Of a stretch of 48,227 nt of DNA, positions 8,421 through 15,643 are shown piece by piece (position 1 is the stretch's first letter; every line of letters starts with the position of its first letter). The notes beneath the pieces were generated by a model that did no database searches, had not been told where the DNA came from, and saw nothing but the letters and a program-made list of their open reading frames with translations. Both the position numbers and the translations under genes were made by a program. The DNA is from Deltaproteobacteria bacterium (GTDB lineage: Bacteria > Desulfobacterota > Binatia > DP-6), in assembly GCA_005888095.1 (NCBI GenBank), contig VBKF01000118.1, positions 1 through 48,227 of the forward strand, read 5' to 3'.

Positions 8421-9314
8421 TCAGCCGAGGATCGGGTACGCCGCGAGGTAGTCCATCTCCACGAGCCGGGCGCCCGGCATGCGTGCGGCGAGCGCGTGAC
8501 GGATGGGCGCGACGTCGGTCGGCCGCGTGAGCGGCGGCATCCAGTCGTCGTGGTGGCAGAGCACGACCGTCCGCGGGCGCAGCAGCTCGACCTCGGCGGC
8601 GATGAATTCCGCGAGCGTCCCCTGCACGGGCTCGCCGTCCACGTTGCCTCGGCCGACCGCCGCCAGGAGCGCCACGTCCGGGCGCAGGTCGCGCAGGATC
8701 CCGCTCCAGTGCCCCGACGTGTCCTTCCAGAGGATCGACCCGGCCGGCGTCTCGATCAGGTAGGCGAGCGAACCGCCCTCGCTGCGTGGGTGCCGATCGC
8801 TCGCCTGCATGTGCGCCGCCACCTCCTCGCCGAAGGCGCCGCCGTGCAGCATCTCGAAGCCGCGTTCCACGCGCGACACGCGCTCCTGGTGCGCGACGCC
8901 GAGATCGCCGAGGCAGGCCTCGTCCACCGTCGCCCCCATGTGCGCCCAGATGCAGGAGTGGAGGCTCGGATACACGCGGACCCGTATGCCGTCGCCCAGG
9001 TCGAGCGGCTCGCCGCCGGCGACGGCGATCAGCTGCTCCTCGGCGACGGCGTCGACGTCGTGCAGCAGCCGGACCGTCTCGTGCGAGCCGATCACGGTGG
9101 CGCCCGTCCGCGCCGCGATGCGCTCGGCGCCCCAGAGGTGATCGAAGTGGGAGTGGCCGACGAGCACGTAGTCGGCGCGCGCGACCTCCGCGGCGGTGAG
9201 TCCGACGGGCGGCGCGGCAGGCACGCGGTCCATGTAGGCGTCGAGAAAGATCACCCGCTCGCCGACCGTCAGCCGGAAGGTCGCGACGCCCAGCCAGTCG
9301 AGGGTCACGCGCAT
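8421..9314 (-). CDS. MBL-fold metal-dependent hydrolase
   Basis: A 297-residue protein without a signal peptide. The metal-binding signature HSHFDH (H54, H56, D58, H59) sits in YVLVGHSHFDHLWG. Later His and Asp candidates are in YPSLHSCIW, LIETPAGSILWKDTSGHW and VVLCHHDDW. The beginning (LDWLGVATFRL) resembles the UlaG/RomA-like branch that acts on sugar-lactone or phospholipid-like substrates. The start lies 3 bases after the stop of the upstream 916-residue hydrolase gene, so the two are very likely cotranscribed. The substrate is unknown. Confidence 0.85.
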   Translation of the reverse strand: MRVTLDWLGVATFRLTVGERVIFLDAYMDRVPAAPPVGLTAAEVARADYVLVGHSHFDHLWGAERIAARTGATVIGSHETVRLLHDVDAVAEEQLIAVAGGEPLDLGDGIRVRVYPSLHSCIWAHMGATVDEACLGDLGVAHQERVSRVERGFEMLHGGAFGEEVAAHMQASDRHPRSEGGSLAYLIETPAGSILWKDTSGHWSGILRDLRPDVALLAAVGRGNVDGEPVQGTLAEFIAAEVELLRPRTVVLCHHDDWMPPLTRPTDVAPIRHALAARMPGARLVEMDYLAAYPILG

Positions 9315-9317
9315 GCG

Positions 9318-12068
9318 TCACGGGAACACGAGCCGCGTGCCACGCGCGCGCAGGTTGCCGGCGCGGGTGAACTCGAAGCTCCCGACGTCGACCTCGGCGT
9401 CGAACGCGCCGGGCGCCGCCCCGGCCAGGTTCAGGTTGTCCCCCCGCACGCGGAGCGTCACCTGCCGCCGGCCGCCGATCGAGAGACCGGTGATGCCGCC
9501 CGCCAGCGTGCCCGACGGGTCGCGGAAGCGCAGCATGGTCCCGGCGGCGTTCGGCACCAGCCGCGCGGCGGGCACGGTGGCCATGAAGAAGCTTCCGCCC
9601 GAGTTGCCGAGCTTGACGGTGACGTCGGCGCCGGGAAGCCCGAGCGCGGCCAGCGTCGACGGCATGAACGCCCTCAGCATCAAGCGGTCGCTGCCCGGTC
9701 CACGCCGCGTGAGGACGAGCCGCCGGAGATCGAACGCGGAGGTGCACGCGATCACATAGGTATGCGTCCCCGCCGCCACGTCGAGCAGGATGCCGCCCGG
9801 CACCGTCAGCGGGGGGCCTACCACCGTCCCGTCCCGCACGACGCGGCTGCAGGCCGGGAAGCCGCCGTCGAGCTCGAGGACCGCGTCCGTGTCGGCGTCG
9901 ACGGCCAGCGTGAGTGCGTGGGCGGGGTCGAGACTCGCGCGAGCCATGTCGAGGCGTGCGGAAGCGAGGTTCCGGAGCGTCAGGTCGACGCGGTTCTCGG
10001 CCGGGATCGCGGGCGCCGCACCCCAGGTGCGGTTCGCCTCGGTGTAGGTGAACGGCGGCACCGAGCCTGCCGTCGTCCCCGGCGTGCTCGGCGGGTCGCC
10101 CATGCCGAAGGCGTGGCTCAGCGCATCGATCACGCCCTTGGCCGGCGTGCTGCCGCCCGCCGTGCTCTTCAGGCGCACCTCGGAGACCCAGTACGCGTGG
10201 TCGTGGACGAGGCCGCGGGAGGCGTCGTCGGAAGCCGGCACGGAGGCGAAGGTGACGTGCGGCGGGTTGCGGTCGACGGAGGCGGTATCCAGGAAGCCCG
10301 TCGAGAACGGATAGTTGTAGCCGTTGATCGCCTGCGCCAGGTGGTCCGACGGGCTGAAGACGAGAAAGCGAAAGCGGTAGCCGAGCTGGTCGAAGCCGCG
10401 GATGCCCTGCTCCGGTGCGCCCAGGTTCTGCGCCCGCGGTCCGGCAATGGGCACGAGTTCGTCCGAGCTGGCGGCCACGTTCAGGTACGGGATGTTGCGC
10501 GCGTTCTCGAGCCACAGGTTGGTGAGCGTCTCGATGCCGGCCGTCGGCGGGGCGGGCGGCACCCAGATGCCGTCGCCGGGCGGCCCCATCTGCGTGAAGG
10601 CCTTGCCAAAGAGATCCGGGTAGAGCGTCGGCAGGCGGTAGGTGCAGTAGCCGCCCATCGAGTAGCCGCTCGACGCCATGCGGTCCGCATCCAGGTTGAA
10701 GTGCGCGGCGACGTCGTTCCACATCTCGAAGGCGTCGTACTCCGCCTCGTGGATACACCAGCCGTCGGGCCCGCGGCCGAGCGCCGTCGCGACCAGGTTG
10801 CCGCGTGCCTCGCCGATCTGCTGCACGATCGTCGCGCCGTGGTACTGCCAGTAGTGCTCGCCGAGCGAGTGGAGATTGAGGGTCAGACCGGCGGGCGTGC
10901 CGGGGGAGTAGGTGCTCGGGATATAGAGCGAGTACGGCTGGAGCTGGCCATGGTACTGCGGGAACGTGCCGAAGTCGGGCTCCTGCGGGATGTCGCCACG
11001 GCCCTCCCCCAGGTCGAGGCGACTCGGGAAAAGGCGAATCTGGAGCCCGGTCGCGGGCACGGTGGACTCCGTGACCCCCATGTCGAGCTTGTCGAAGTCG
11101 ATGTCATGGGCGAAGTCGGTCGGCGTCTTGTTGCGGATCGACACCGCCTGCTTGGTGTCGGGCGGGACGTCGCAGTGGATCGTGTCGGGCGGGTTCTGGC
11201 AGTGCATGACGGCCTCGCCGAAGCGGAAGGCGAGGTTGAAGATGCCGCACGGCGTGGGATCGAGCAGCCCCGCGCCGCCGGGCGTGGTGGCGCTCGCCGA
11301 TTGCTGCGGCCGCAGCCATCCGCCCGTCATCGGATCGTAGAGCCCGGCGGCCACGGTCGCGCGCCACGTCCCGCTCGGGTTCGAGATCGTCCGCGGCACG
11401 ATCACGGTGATCTGGTTCGCCTCGAGGTCGGTGATCAGGTCGGTGAGCGGCGTCGTGACCGGCAGGCCCACGACGGGGAAGCGGGTGTGCTCCGCACCCG
11501 TGCCCCACACCGTGATCGCCTCGTCGGTACCCGGGAACGGCGCGCCGGGGTCACGCGGCAGCGTCAGCGCGCCGGTGGCGGCGTTGTGGTCGGTGTCGAA
11601 GGCGATCACGACGATCGTGCTGTCGGCCTCGAGCAGCGTGTTGAGCGTGATGCGGTAGGCGACGGAGTCGGGGGCGACGGCGATGCGGAGCTCGACCAGG
11701 TCGGCGGCGTTGCCGCCGTACCGCACGGTGTTCGTCGGGTAGGTGATGTCGCCGACGCGCGGGCTGAGCCCGTTGGCGCCCTGCCCGTCCGTGTCGCTTC
11801 CGTAGTCGTCGTACAGGAAGTCCTGGTAGAGGTACTCCCCGGCGACGTACGCCTCCTGCCCCGAGACGAGCAGCGGCGGCGCCGTGAAGCGCGGGTTGCG
11901 ATTCTCGAGCTGCGGCGCGGCAGGAGCCGGCGCATAGAGGACGTCGGGACCCGGCCGCGCACCGCTCGAGACGCTGGGCAGCGAGCCGGCGCGGGCCGCA
12001 CCGGCGACCGCAAGCACGACGGCGCCGGCCCACAGGGCCCGCTGGCGATACACCCGCTTCTCTCGCAT
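9318..12068 (-). CDS. Large secreted alpha/beta-hydrolase (esterase / prolyl oligopeptidase-like) with beta-rich flanks
   Basis: A 916-residue protein with a Sec signal peptide ending near AARAG. Residues of about 60-270 are beta-rich and Asp/Gly-rich (VIAFDTDHNAATG, VIVPRTI) and resemble surface binding domains. The central region carries a PHB-depolymerase- or prolyl-peptidase-like core: LNLHSLGEHYWQYHG for the oxyanion side, then the nucleophile elbow SSGYSMGGY with S470. SDELVPIAG and FSPSDHLAQA offer the Asp and His. The C-terminal 250 residues are beta-sandwich-like. An esterase or peptidase acting on an extracellular polymer is the best guess. The next gene (MBL hydrolase) follows after 3 bases. 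Confidence 0.75.
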   Translation of the reverse strand: MREKRVYRQRALWAGAVVLAVAGAARAGSLPSVSSGARPGPDVLYAPAPAAPQLENRNPRFTAPPLLVSGQEAYVAGEYLYQDFLYDDYGSDTDGQGANGLSPRVGDITYPTNTVRYGGNAADLVELRIAVAPDSVAYRITLNTLLEADSTIVVIAFDTDHNAATGALTLPRDPGAPFPGTDEAITVWGTGAEHTRFPVVGLPVTTPLTDLITDLEANQITVIVPRTISNPSGTWRATVAAGLYDPMTGGWLRPQQSASATTPGGAGLLDPTPCGIFNLAFRFGEAVMHCQNPPDTIHCDVPPDTKQAVSIRNKTPTDFAHDIDFDKLDMGVTESTVPATGLQIRLFPSRLDLGEGRGDIPQEPDFGTFPQYHGQLQPYSLYIPSTYSPGTPAGLTLNLHSLGEHYWQYHGATIVQQIGEARGNLVATALGRGPDGWCIHEAEYDAFEMWNDVAAHFNLDADRMASSGYSMGGYCTYRLPTLYPDLFGKAFTQMGPPGDGIWVPPAPPTAGIETLTNLWLENARNIPYLNVAASSDELVPIAGPRAQNLGAPEQGIRGFDQLGYRFRFLVFSPSDHLAQAINGYNYPFSTGFLDTASVDRNPPHVTFASVPASDDASRGLVHDHAYWVSEVRLKSTAGGSTPAKGVIDALSHAFGMGDPPSTPGTTAGSVPPFTYTEANRTWGAAPAIPAENRVDLTLRNLASARLDMARASLDPAHALTLAVDADTDAVLELDGGFPACSRVVRDGTVVGPPLTVPGGILLDVAAGTHTYVIACTSAFDLRRLVLTRRGPGSDRLMLRAFMPSTLAALGLPGADVTVKLGNSGGSFFMATVPAARLVPNAAGTMLRFRDPSGTLAGGITGLSIGGRRQVTLRVRGDNLNLAGAAPGAFDAEVDVGSFEFTRAGNLRARGTRLVFP

Positions 12069-12149
12069 GGGTCCCCTCCTCGGCGGTGCCGTGCGGTATC
12101 GCGCGCCCTGTCTCGCGATCCATACCGGAAGGCCCGGGAACCGGGACGG

Positions 12150-12183
12150 AAAAAGCGGGGAAGAGTCCCTCCAAAAGAAGGGA
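12150..12183 (-). terminator. Candidate intrinsic terminator after the crotonase gene
   Basis: On the minus strand, 6 bases after the crotonase stop codon, TCCCTTC-TTTT-GGAGGGA (plus-strand 12166-12183) forms a 7-bp stem with one G-U pair and a TTTT loop. A pyrimidine-rich stretch follows and ends in TTTTT at 12150-12154. A second small hairpin (CCCGG-TTC-CCGGG, 12133-12145) lies just beyond. The T run is not directly at the stem, so strength is uncertain. Confidence 0.4.
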
Positions 12184-12189
12184 GCCCGG

Positions 12190-13011
12190 CTAGCGACCCG
12201 TGAAGTGCGGCGCGCGTCGCTCCACGAACGAGGCGACGCCCTCGCGGAAGTCCTCGCTGCCGAAGGAGTCGACCATCTCGGCGTCGGCCACCCGGATCGA
12301 CGCCTCGAGGTCGCCGAGCTGATCCGTCCAGAGCTGCCGCTTCATGATGCGGAGCGAGCGCGGCGAGCACTGGGTCGCGAGCTCGCGCGCATACTCCCGC
12401 ACGTGCGCGAGCAGCGAGTCGTGCGGGACGACGCGGTTCACGAGCCCCATCGCGAGCGCTTCCTCGGCGGCGACCAGACGGCCGGAGAAGAGGAGATCGC
12501 ACGCGTTCGCCATGCCGACCAGGCGCGGCAGGATCCAGGCACTGCCGTGCTCGGCGACCAGGCCGCGGCGCGGGAACAGGAAGCCGAGGCGCGCGCGATC
12601 GGAGGCGAAGCGGAGATCGTAGTACAGCATGTACGACACGCCGAGGCCGGCCGCGACACCGTTCACGGCGGCGATGATCGGCTTGGTGAGCCCGAGCGGG
12701 TAGCTGTACTCGCCGCGGAACACGGCGGGCAGCGAGGGGTCCGGCTCGACGCGCAGATCGTCGCCCACCGCCTCGACGCTGTGGCCGCGCTGCAATCCCT
12801 GGAGCATGTCCATGTCGGCGCCGGCGCAGTAGCCCTTCCCCGCCCCGGTGACGACGATCACGCGTACCGTCTCGTCGCGGTCGGCGCGGAAGGCGGCGTG
12901 GCGCACCTCGGCGCCGAGACGCATGGTCCACGCGTTCAGCGTCTCGGGGCGGTTGAGGGTGATCGTCGCGATCCCGTCCGCCACATCGTAGAGGATCTGC
13001 TGGTAGTCCAT
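12190..13011 (-). CDS. Enoyl-CoA hydratase/isomerase (crotonase) family protein
   Basis: A 273-residue protein with no signal peptide. The N-terminal block DGIATITLNRPETLNAW and VIVVTGAGKGYCAGADMDML (60-70) form the CoA-binding and oxyanion-hole region. The second block, KPIIAAVNGVAAGLG (110-124), completes the oxyanion hole. AEHGSAWILPRLVG contains E154 at the position of the usual catalytic glutamate. It should act on an acyl-CoA in fatty-acid or aromatic degradation, but no partner dehydrogenase or thiolase is in the window. GAGGG overlaps the stop of a tiny upstream frame and is placed correctly as its ribosome-binding site. Confidence 0.92.
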   Translation of the reverse strand: MDYQQILYDVADGIATITLNRPETLNAWTMRLGAEVRHAAFRADRDETVRVIVVTGAGKGYCAGADMDMLQGLQRGHSVEAVGDDLRVEPDPSLPAVFRGEYSYPLGLTKPIIAAVNGVAAGLGVSYMLYYDLRFASDRARLGFLFPRRGLVAEHGSAWILPRLVGMANACDLLFSGRLVAAEEALAMGLVNRVVPHDSLLAHVREYARELATQCSPRSLRIMKRQLWTDQLGDLEASIRVADAEMVDSFGSEDFREGVASFVERRAPHFTGR

Positions 13012-13415
13012 CGCGCCCTCAGCATAACACCGCTGTCTTCGCCGCGACCAGGCCGTGTAGAACCAGGCCGTCCGCGCTGCCCTTGCCCCGCCCGAGGGCG
13101 ATGCCGGCGTCGCGCGAGACCACGCCGAGCCGGTGTCCCGAGAGGGGCCTCAGCAGCGCCTGCACCAGCTGGCGCTCGCACTGGAAGCACCGCACGCGCA
13201 GCTCGTCGCCGGCTCGCCGCGCGCGATCGAGGACGGGCGCTGGGAGCCGGCGGGACGACCCTTTCGGCGTCAGCGCAGAAGCCGCCGGGCCAGGACGTCC
13301 TGGATGTCGCGTCGGCCGTCGAGCACTGCGAGGATCCAAACGACCCGATCGCCCATCACGAGCCGCGGGGGCCTCGACTGGGCCTCCGCGGGACGGTAAG
13401 GATCGGTTTCGCGCC
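13012..13415. other. Spacer between crotonase and HtrA-like genes
   Basis: These 404 bases separate two divergent, well-supported genes. The minus strand holds the possible 58-residue frame ending at 13019 and, further upstream, a second short natural-looking frame. No RNA gene and no clear promoter elements were found. The AAGGA at about 13397-13402 is the probable ribosome-binding site of the protease gene. Confidence 0.4.
13019..13195 (-). CDS. Possible small Cys-containing protein upstream of the crotonase
   Basis: This frame from a GTG at 13195 gives 58 residues starting (M)RCFQCERQLVQALL and ending at a TGA just 7 bases before the crotonase ATG, an operon-like spacing. Third codon positions are almost all G or C. 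It holds a CxxC and a terminal Cys, but I do not recognise a family. A neighbouring minus frame at about 13273-13356 also reads naturally and ends in RRDIQDVLARRLLR, so this may be a remnant of a frameshifted gene. Confidence 0.25.
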   Translation of the reverse strand: MRCFQCERQLVQALLRPLSGHRLGVVSRDAGIALGRGKGSADGLVLHGLVAAKTAVLC

Positions 13416-14423
13416 ATGCTCCATTTCATCGGGCACACCCTCGAGGATTCCGCCGCCCGCGACGAGGCGCCGGCGGGCGTGACCGAGGCCGAGGCCCTCG
13501 ACGCCTACTCGGCGATCGTGACGTCGGTGGCCGACCGGCTCGCCCCCTCGGTCACGAGCCTGCGCGTCGCGCAGCGCCTGCGCGGTGGACGGCGGGCGGA
13601 GGGAGCCGGCTCCGGCGTCATCATCACGCCCGACGGCTTCGCGCTGACGTCGGCGCACGTGATCCAGCGCGCCGACGGGGGCACCGCGTCCTTCGCCGAC
13701 GGCCGCGAGTTTCCCTTCCAGGTGGTGGGCAGCGATCCGCTCTCCGACCTCGCGGTCATCCGCATCACCGCCTCGGACCTGGCGCCGGCCGAGCTCGGCG
13801 ACGCCGACCGGCTGCGCGTCGGCCAGCTGGTGGTCGCGATCGGCAACCCGCTCGGCTTCGCCGGCTCGGTGACGACCGGGGTGGTGAGCGCGCTCGGCCG
13901 CTCGCTGCCGACGCGCGCCGGCTCGGCCGGCCGCATCGTCGAGAACGTCATCCAGACCGACGCGGCGCTCAACCCGGGGAACTCGGGCGGCGCGCTGGCC
14001 GACAGCCGCGGGAGGGTGGTCGGCATCAACACCGCGGTCGCGGGCATCGGGCTCGGCCTGGCCGTGCCCATCAACCGGACGACCGCGCGCATCCTCGCCG
14101 CGCTCATGCGGGAGGGCCGCTTCCGGCGCGCCTATCTCGGGATCGCCGGCGGCCGCCGGCCGCTGCCGCCGCGTCTGGCCCAGACGCTGCGGCGGCGCGC
14201 CGGCGTCGAGGTCGTCGAGGTGGTCGACGGGAGCCCCGCCGCCGGGGCCGGGCTCAGGCGGGGCGACGTGATCGTCGAGCTCGCCAGCGAGCCGGTCGAG
14301 GGCGTCGGCGACCTGCAGCGGCTGATGGCGGCGGAGCTGATCGGCCGGCCGGTCGCGGTGCGCGTCCTGCGCGGCGGGGAGACGGTCAACCTGAGCGTCA
14401 CGCCGAGCGAGCTCGCGAGCTGA
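13416..14423 (+). CDS. S1C trypsin-like serine protease with PDZ domain (HtrA/Deg type)
   Basis: The 335-residue product has the chymotrypsin-fold triad in DegP-type blocks: H81 in ALTSAHVIQ, D111 in SDLAVIRI and S190 in NPGNSGGAL. A single PDZ domain follows (about 240-330, with GVEVVEVVDGSPAAGAGLRRGDVI). No signal peptide or membrane segment precedes the protease domain at the chosen ATG (13416), which is unusual because most HtrA proteins are periplasmic. It may act in the cytoplasm, or its export signal may lie outside this frame. A small unknown gene starts 7 bases after its stop, so the two are likely cotranscribed. Confidence 0.9.
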   Translation: MLHFIGHTLEDSAARDEAPAGVTEAEALDAYSAIVTSVADRLAPSVTSLRVAQRLRGGRRAEGAGSGVIITPDGFALTSAHVIQRADGGTASFADGREFPFQVVGSDPLSDLAVIRITASDLAPAELGDADRLRVGQLVVAIGNPLGFAGSVTTGVVSALGRSLPTRAGSAGRIVENVIQTDAALNPGNSGGALADSRGRVVGINTAVAGIGLGLAVPINRTTARILAALMREGRFRRAYLGIAGGRRPLPPRLAQTLRRRAGVEVVEVVDGSPAAGAGLRRGDVIVELASEPVEGVGDLQRLMAAELIGRPVAVRVLRGGETVNLSVTPSELAS

Positions 14424-14430
14424 GGCGACG

Positions 14431-14769
14431 ATGGCCGACGACGGCGTGGAGCTGCTGCGCAGCTACCTCGAGGCGGTCGTCCGGCGGGCCGAGCACCACC
14501 TGCTGCCGTTTCCCGACGTCACGGGCCACGTGCTCGTCGAGGTGATCCTGCGCCACGAGCGCGGCTCCCTCGCGTGTCGTGTGCCACCTCCGGGCAGCGA
14601 GCTGCCGATCGAGCTCGGCTTCAGGATGGACGGCTACGCCTACACGCTCGCATACACTCACGCGGGCGGCGGCCGCCTCGAGCTGCGTAACGACGAGGGC
14701 GCCGCGGTCTGCGCCTTCCGGAACTGCGAGACCTGGGCGTGGGTCAACGCGGCGTTCAACAAGCTCTAG
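14431..14769 (+). CDS. Small conserved-looking protein of unknown function downstream of the HtrA-like protease
   Basis: A 112-residue acidic soluble protein. GAGG lies 5 bases upstream of its ATG and overlaps the stop of the protease gene, which indicates translational coupling. It is a mix of an N-terminal helix (ELLRSYLEAVVRRAEHHLL) and beta strands (VLVEVILRHERG, GYAYTLAYTHAGGGRLELRN). No motif was recognised. The pairing with a protease suggests a regulator, adaptor or substrate, but that is only inference from position. Confidence 0.7.
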   Translation: MADDGVELLRSYLEAVVRRAEHHLLPFPDVTGHVLVEVILRHERGSLACRVPPPGSELPIELGFRMDGYAYTLAYTHAGGGRLELRNDEGAAVCAFRNCETWAWVNAAFNKL

Positions 14770-14781
14770 CGGCCACGCCCG

Positions 14782-15468
14782 TCACGGCAGGTCGAAGACC
14801 AACGCCTCCGCGCCGTCGACGCCGCGCAGCGTGACCGACCGCTCTTCGCTCAGCGCCGCTCCGTCGCCCGCCGCGAGCCGCGCGCCGTTCACCTGCGCGG
14901 CGCCGCGTGCCATCTGGATCCAGGCGTGCCGGCCCGGTGCGAGGGCATGCACGACGTCTTCTCCGGGCGACAGGCGCGCGAGGTGGACGAGGACGTCCTG
15001 GTGGATCCTGACCGAGCCCTCGCGGCCGTCGCGTGACCCCACCAGGCGGAGTCCCGCCGCGGGCAACGAGCGCTGCTCGTAGCTCGGGGCGAGACCCGGC
15101 TGGTCCGGAAGGATCCACACCTGGAGGAAATGCACCGGCTCCGTGCCGGACGGATTGAACTCGCTGTGCGTGATCCCCGTGCCCGCCGTCATCCGCTGCA
15201 CGTCGCCCGGCCGGATGACCGAGCCGCTGCCGAGGCTGTCCTTGTGCTCGAGCGCGCCCTCGAGGACGAAGGTGAGGATCTCCATGTCGCGGTGCGGGTG
15301 GGTGCCGAAGCCCTGCCCGGGATCGACCCGGTCCTCGTTGATGACCCGCAGCACGCGGAAGCCCATGTGCCGCGGGTCGTAGTAGCGGTCGAAGGAGAAG
15401 CTGTGGCGGCTGTCGAGCCAGGAGAGCCGGGTGTGGCCGCGTTCCTCGGCGGGGCGCAAGGCGATCAT
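14782..15468 (-). CDS. Pirin-family bicupin protein (YhaK / quercetin 2,3-dioxygenase-like)
   Basis: A 228-residue cytoplasmic protein. The beginning ([22 protein letters not shown]) is typical of pirins. The metal site is in the N-terminal cupin: H57 and H59 of THPHRDMEI, then H101 and E103 of [10 protein letters not shown]. The second cupin (about 150-228) lacks metal ligands, as in most of the family. Some members oxidise quercetin, others regulate transcription or sense redox state; this one cannot be told apart. It converges on the small unknown gene with a 12-bp gap. Confidence 0.92.
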   Translation of the reverse strand: MIALRPAEERGHTRLSWLDSRHSFSFDRYYDPRHMGFRVLRVINEDRVDPGQGFGTHPHRDMEILTFVLEGALEHKDSLGSGSVIRPGDVQRMTAGTGITHSEFNPSGTEPVHFLQVWILPDQPGLAPSYEQRSLPAAGLRLVGSRDGREGSVRIHQDVLVHLARLSPGEDVVHALAPGRHAWIQMARGAAQVNGARLAAGDGAALSEERSVTLRGVDGAEALVFDLP

Positions 15469-15643
15469 CGGTATCCTTCGCTCACGCCCCGGCCAGTGTG
15501 CGTCGCGTACGGCTTCTCATGCGGGCGGCAAGCGACTCAGCCCGCGTGCCTGTACCGTAGGCGCGCGTCAGTCGTCAAGAATAAAACCTGGTCTACCTGC
15601 TGTTGACCCTGCCGGTCCGGGCGAGCTATGGCCGCTTCCCGCC

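Noticed and set aside
8496-12203. 1235-codon plus-strand open frame
   Set aside because: It runs opposite two well-supported genes (MBL hydrolase and secreted esterase) and has a composition typical of antisense frames in GC-rich DNA.
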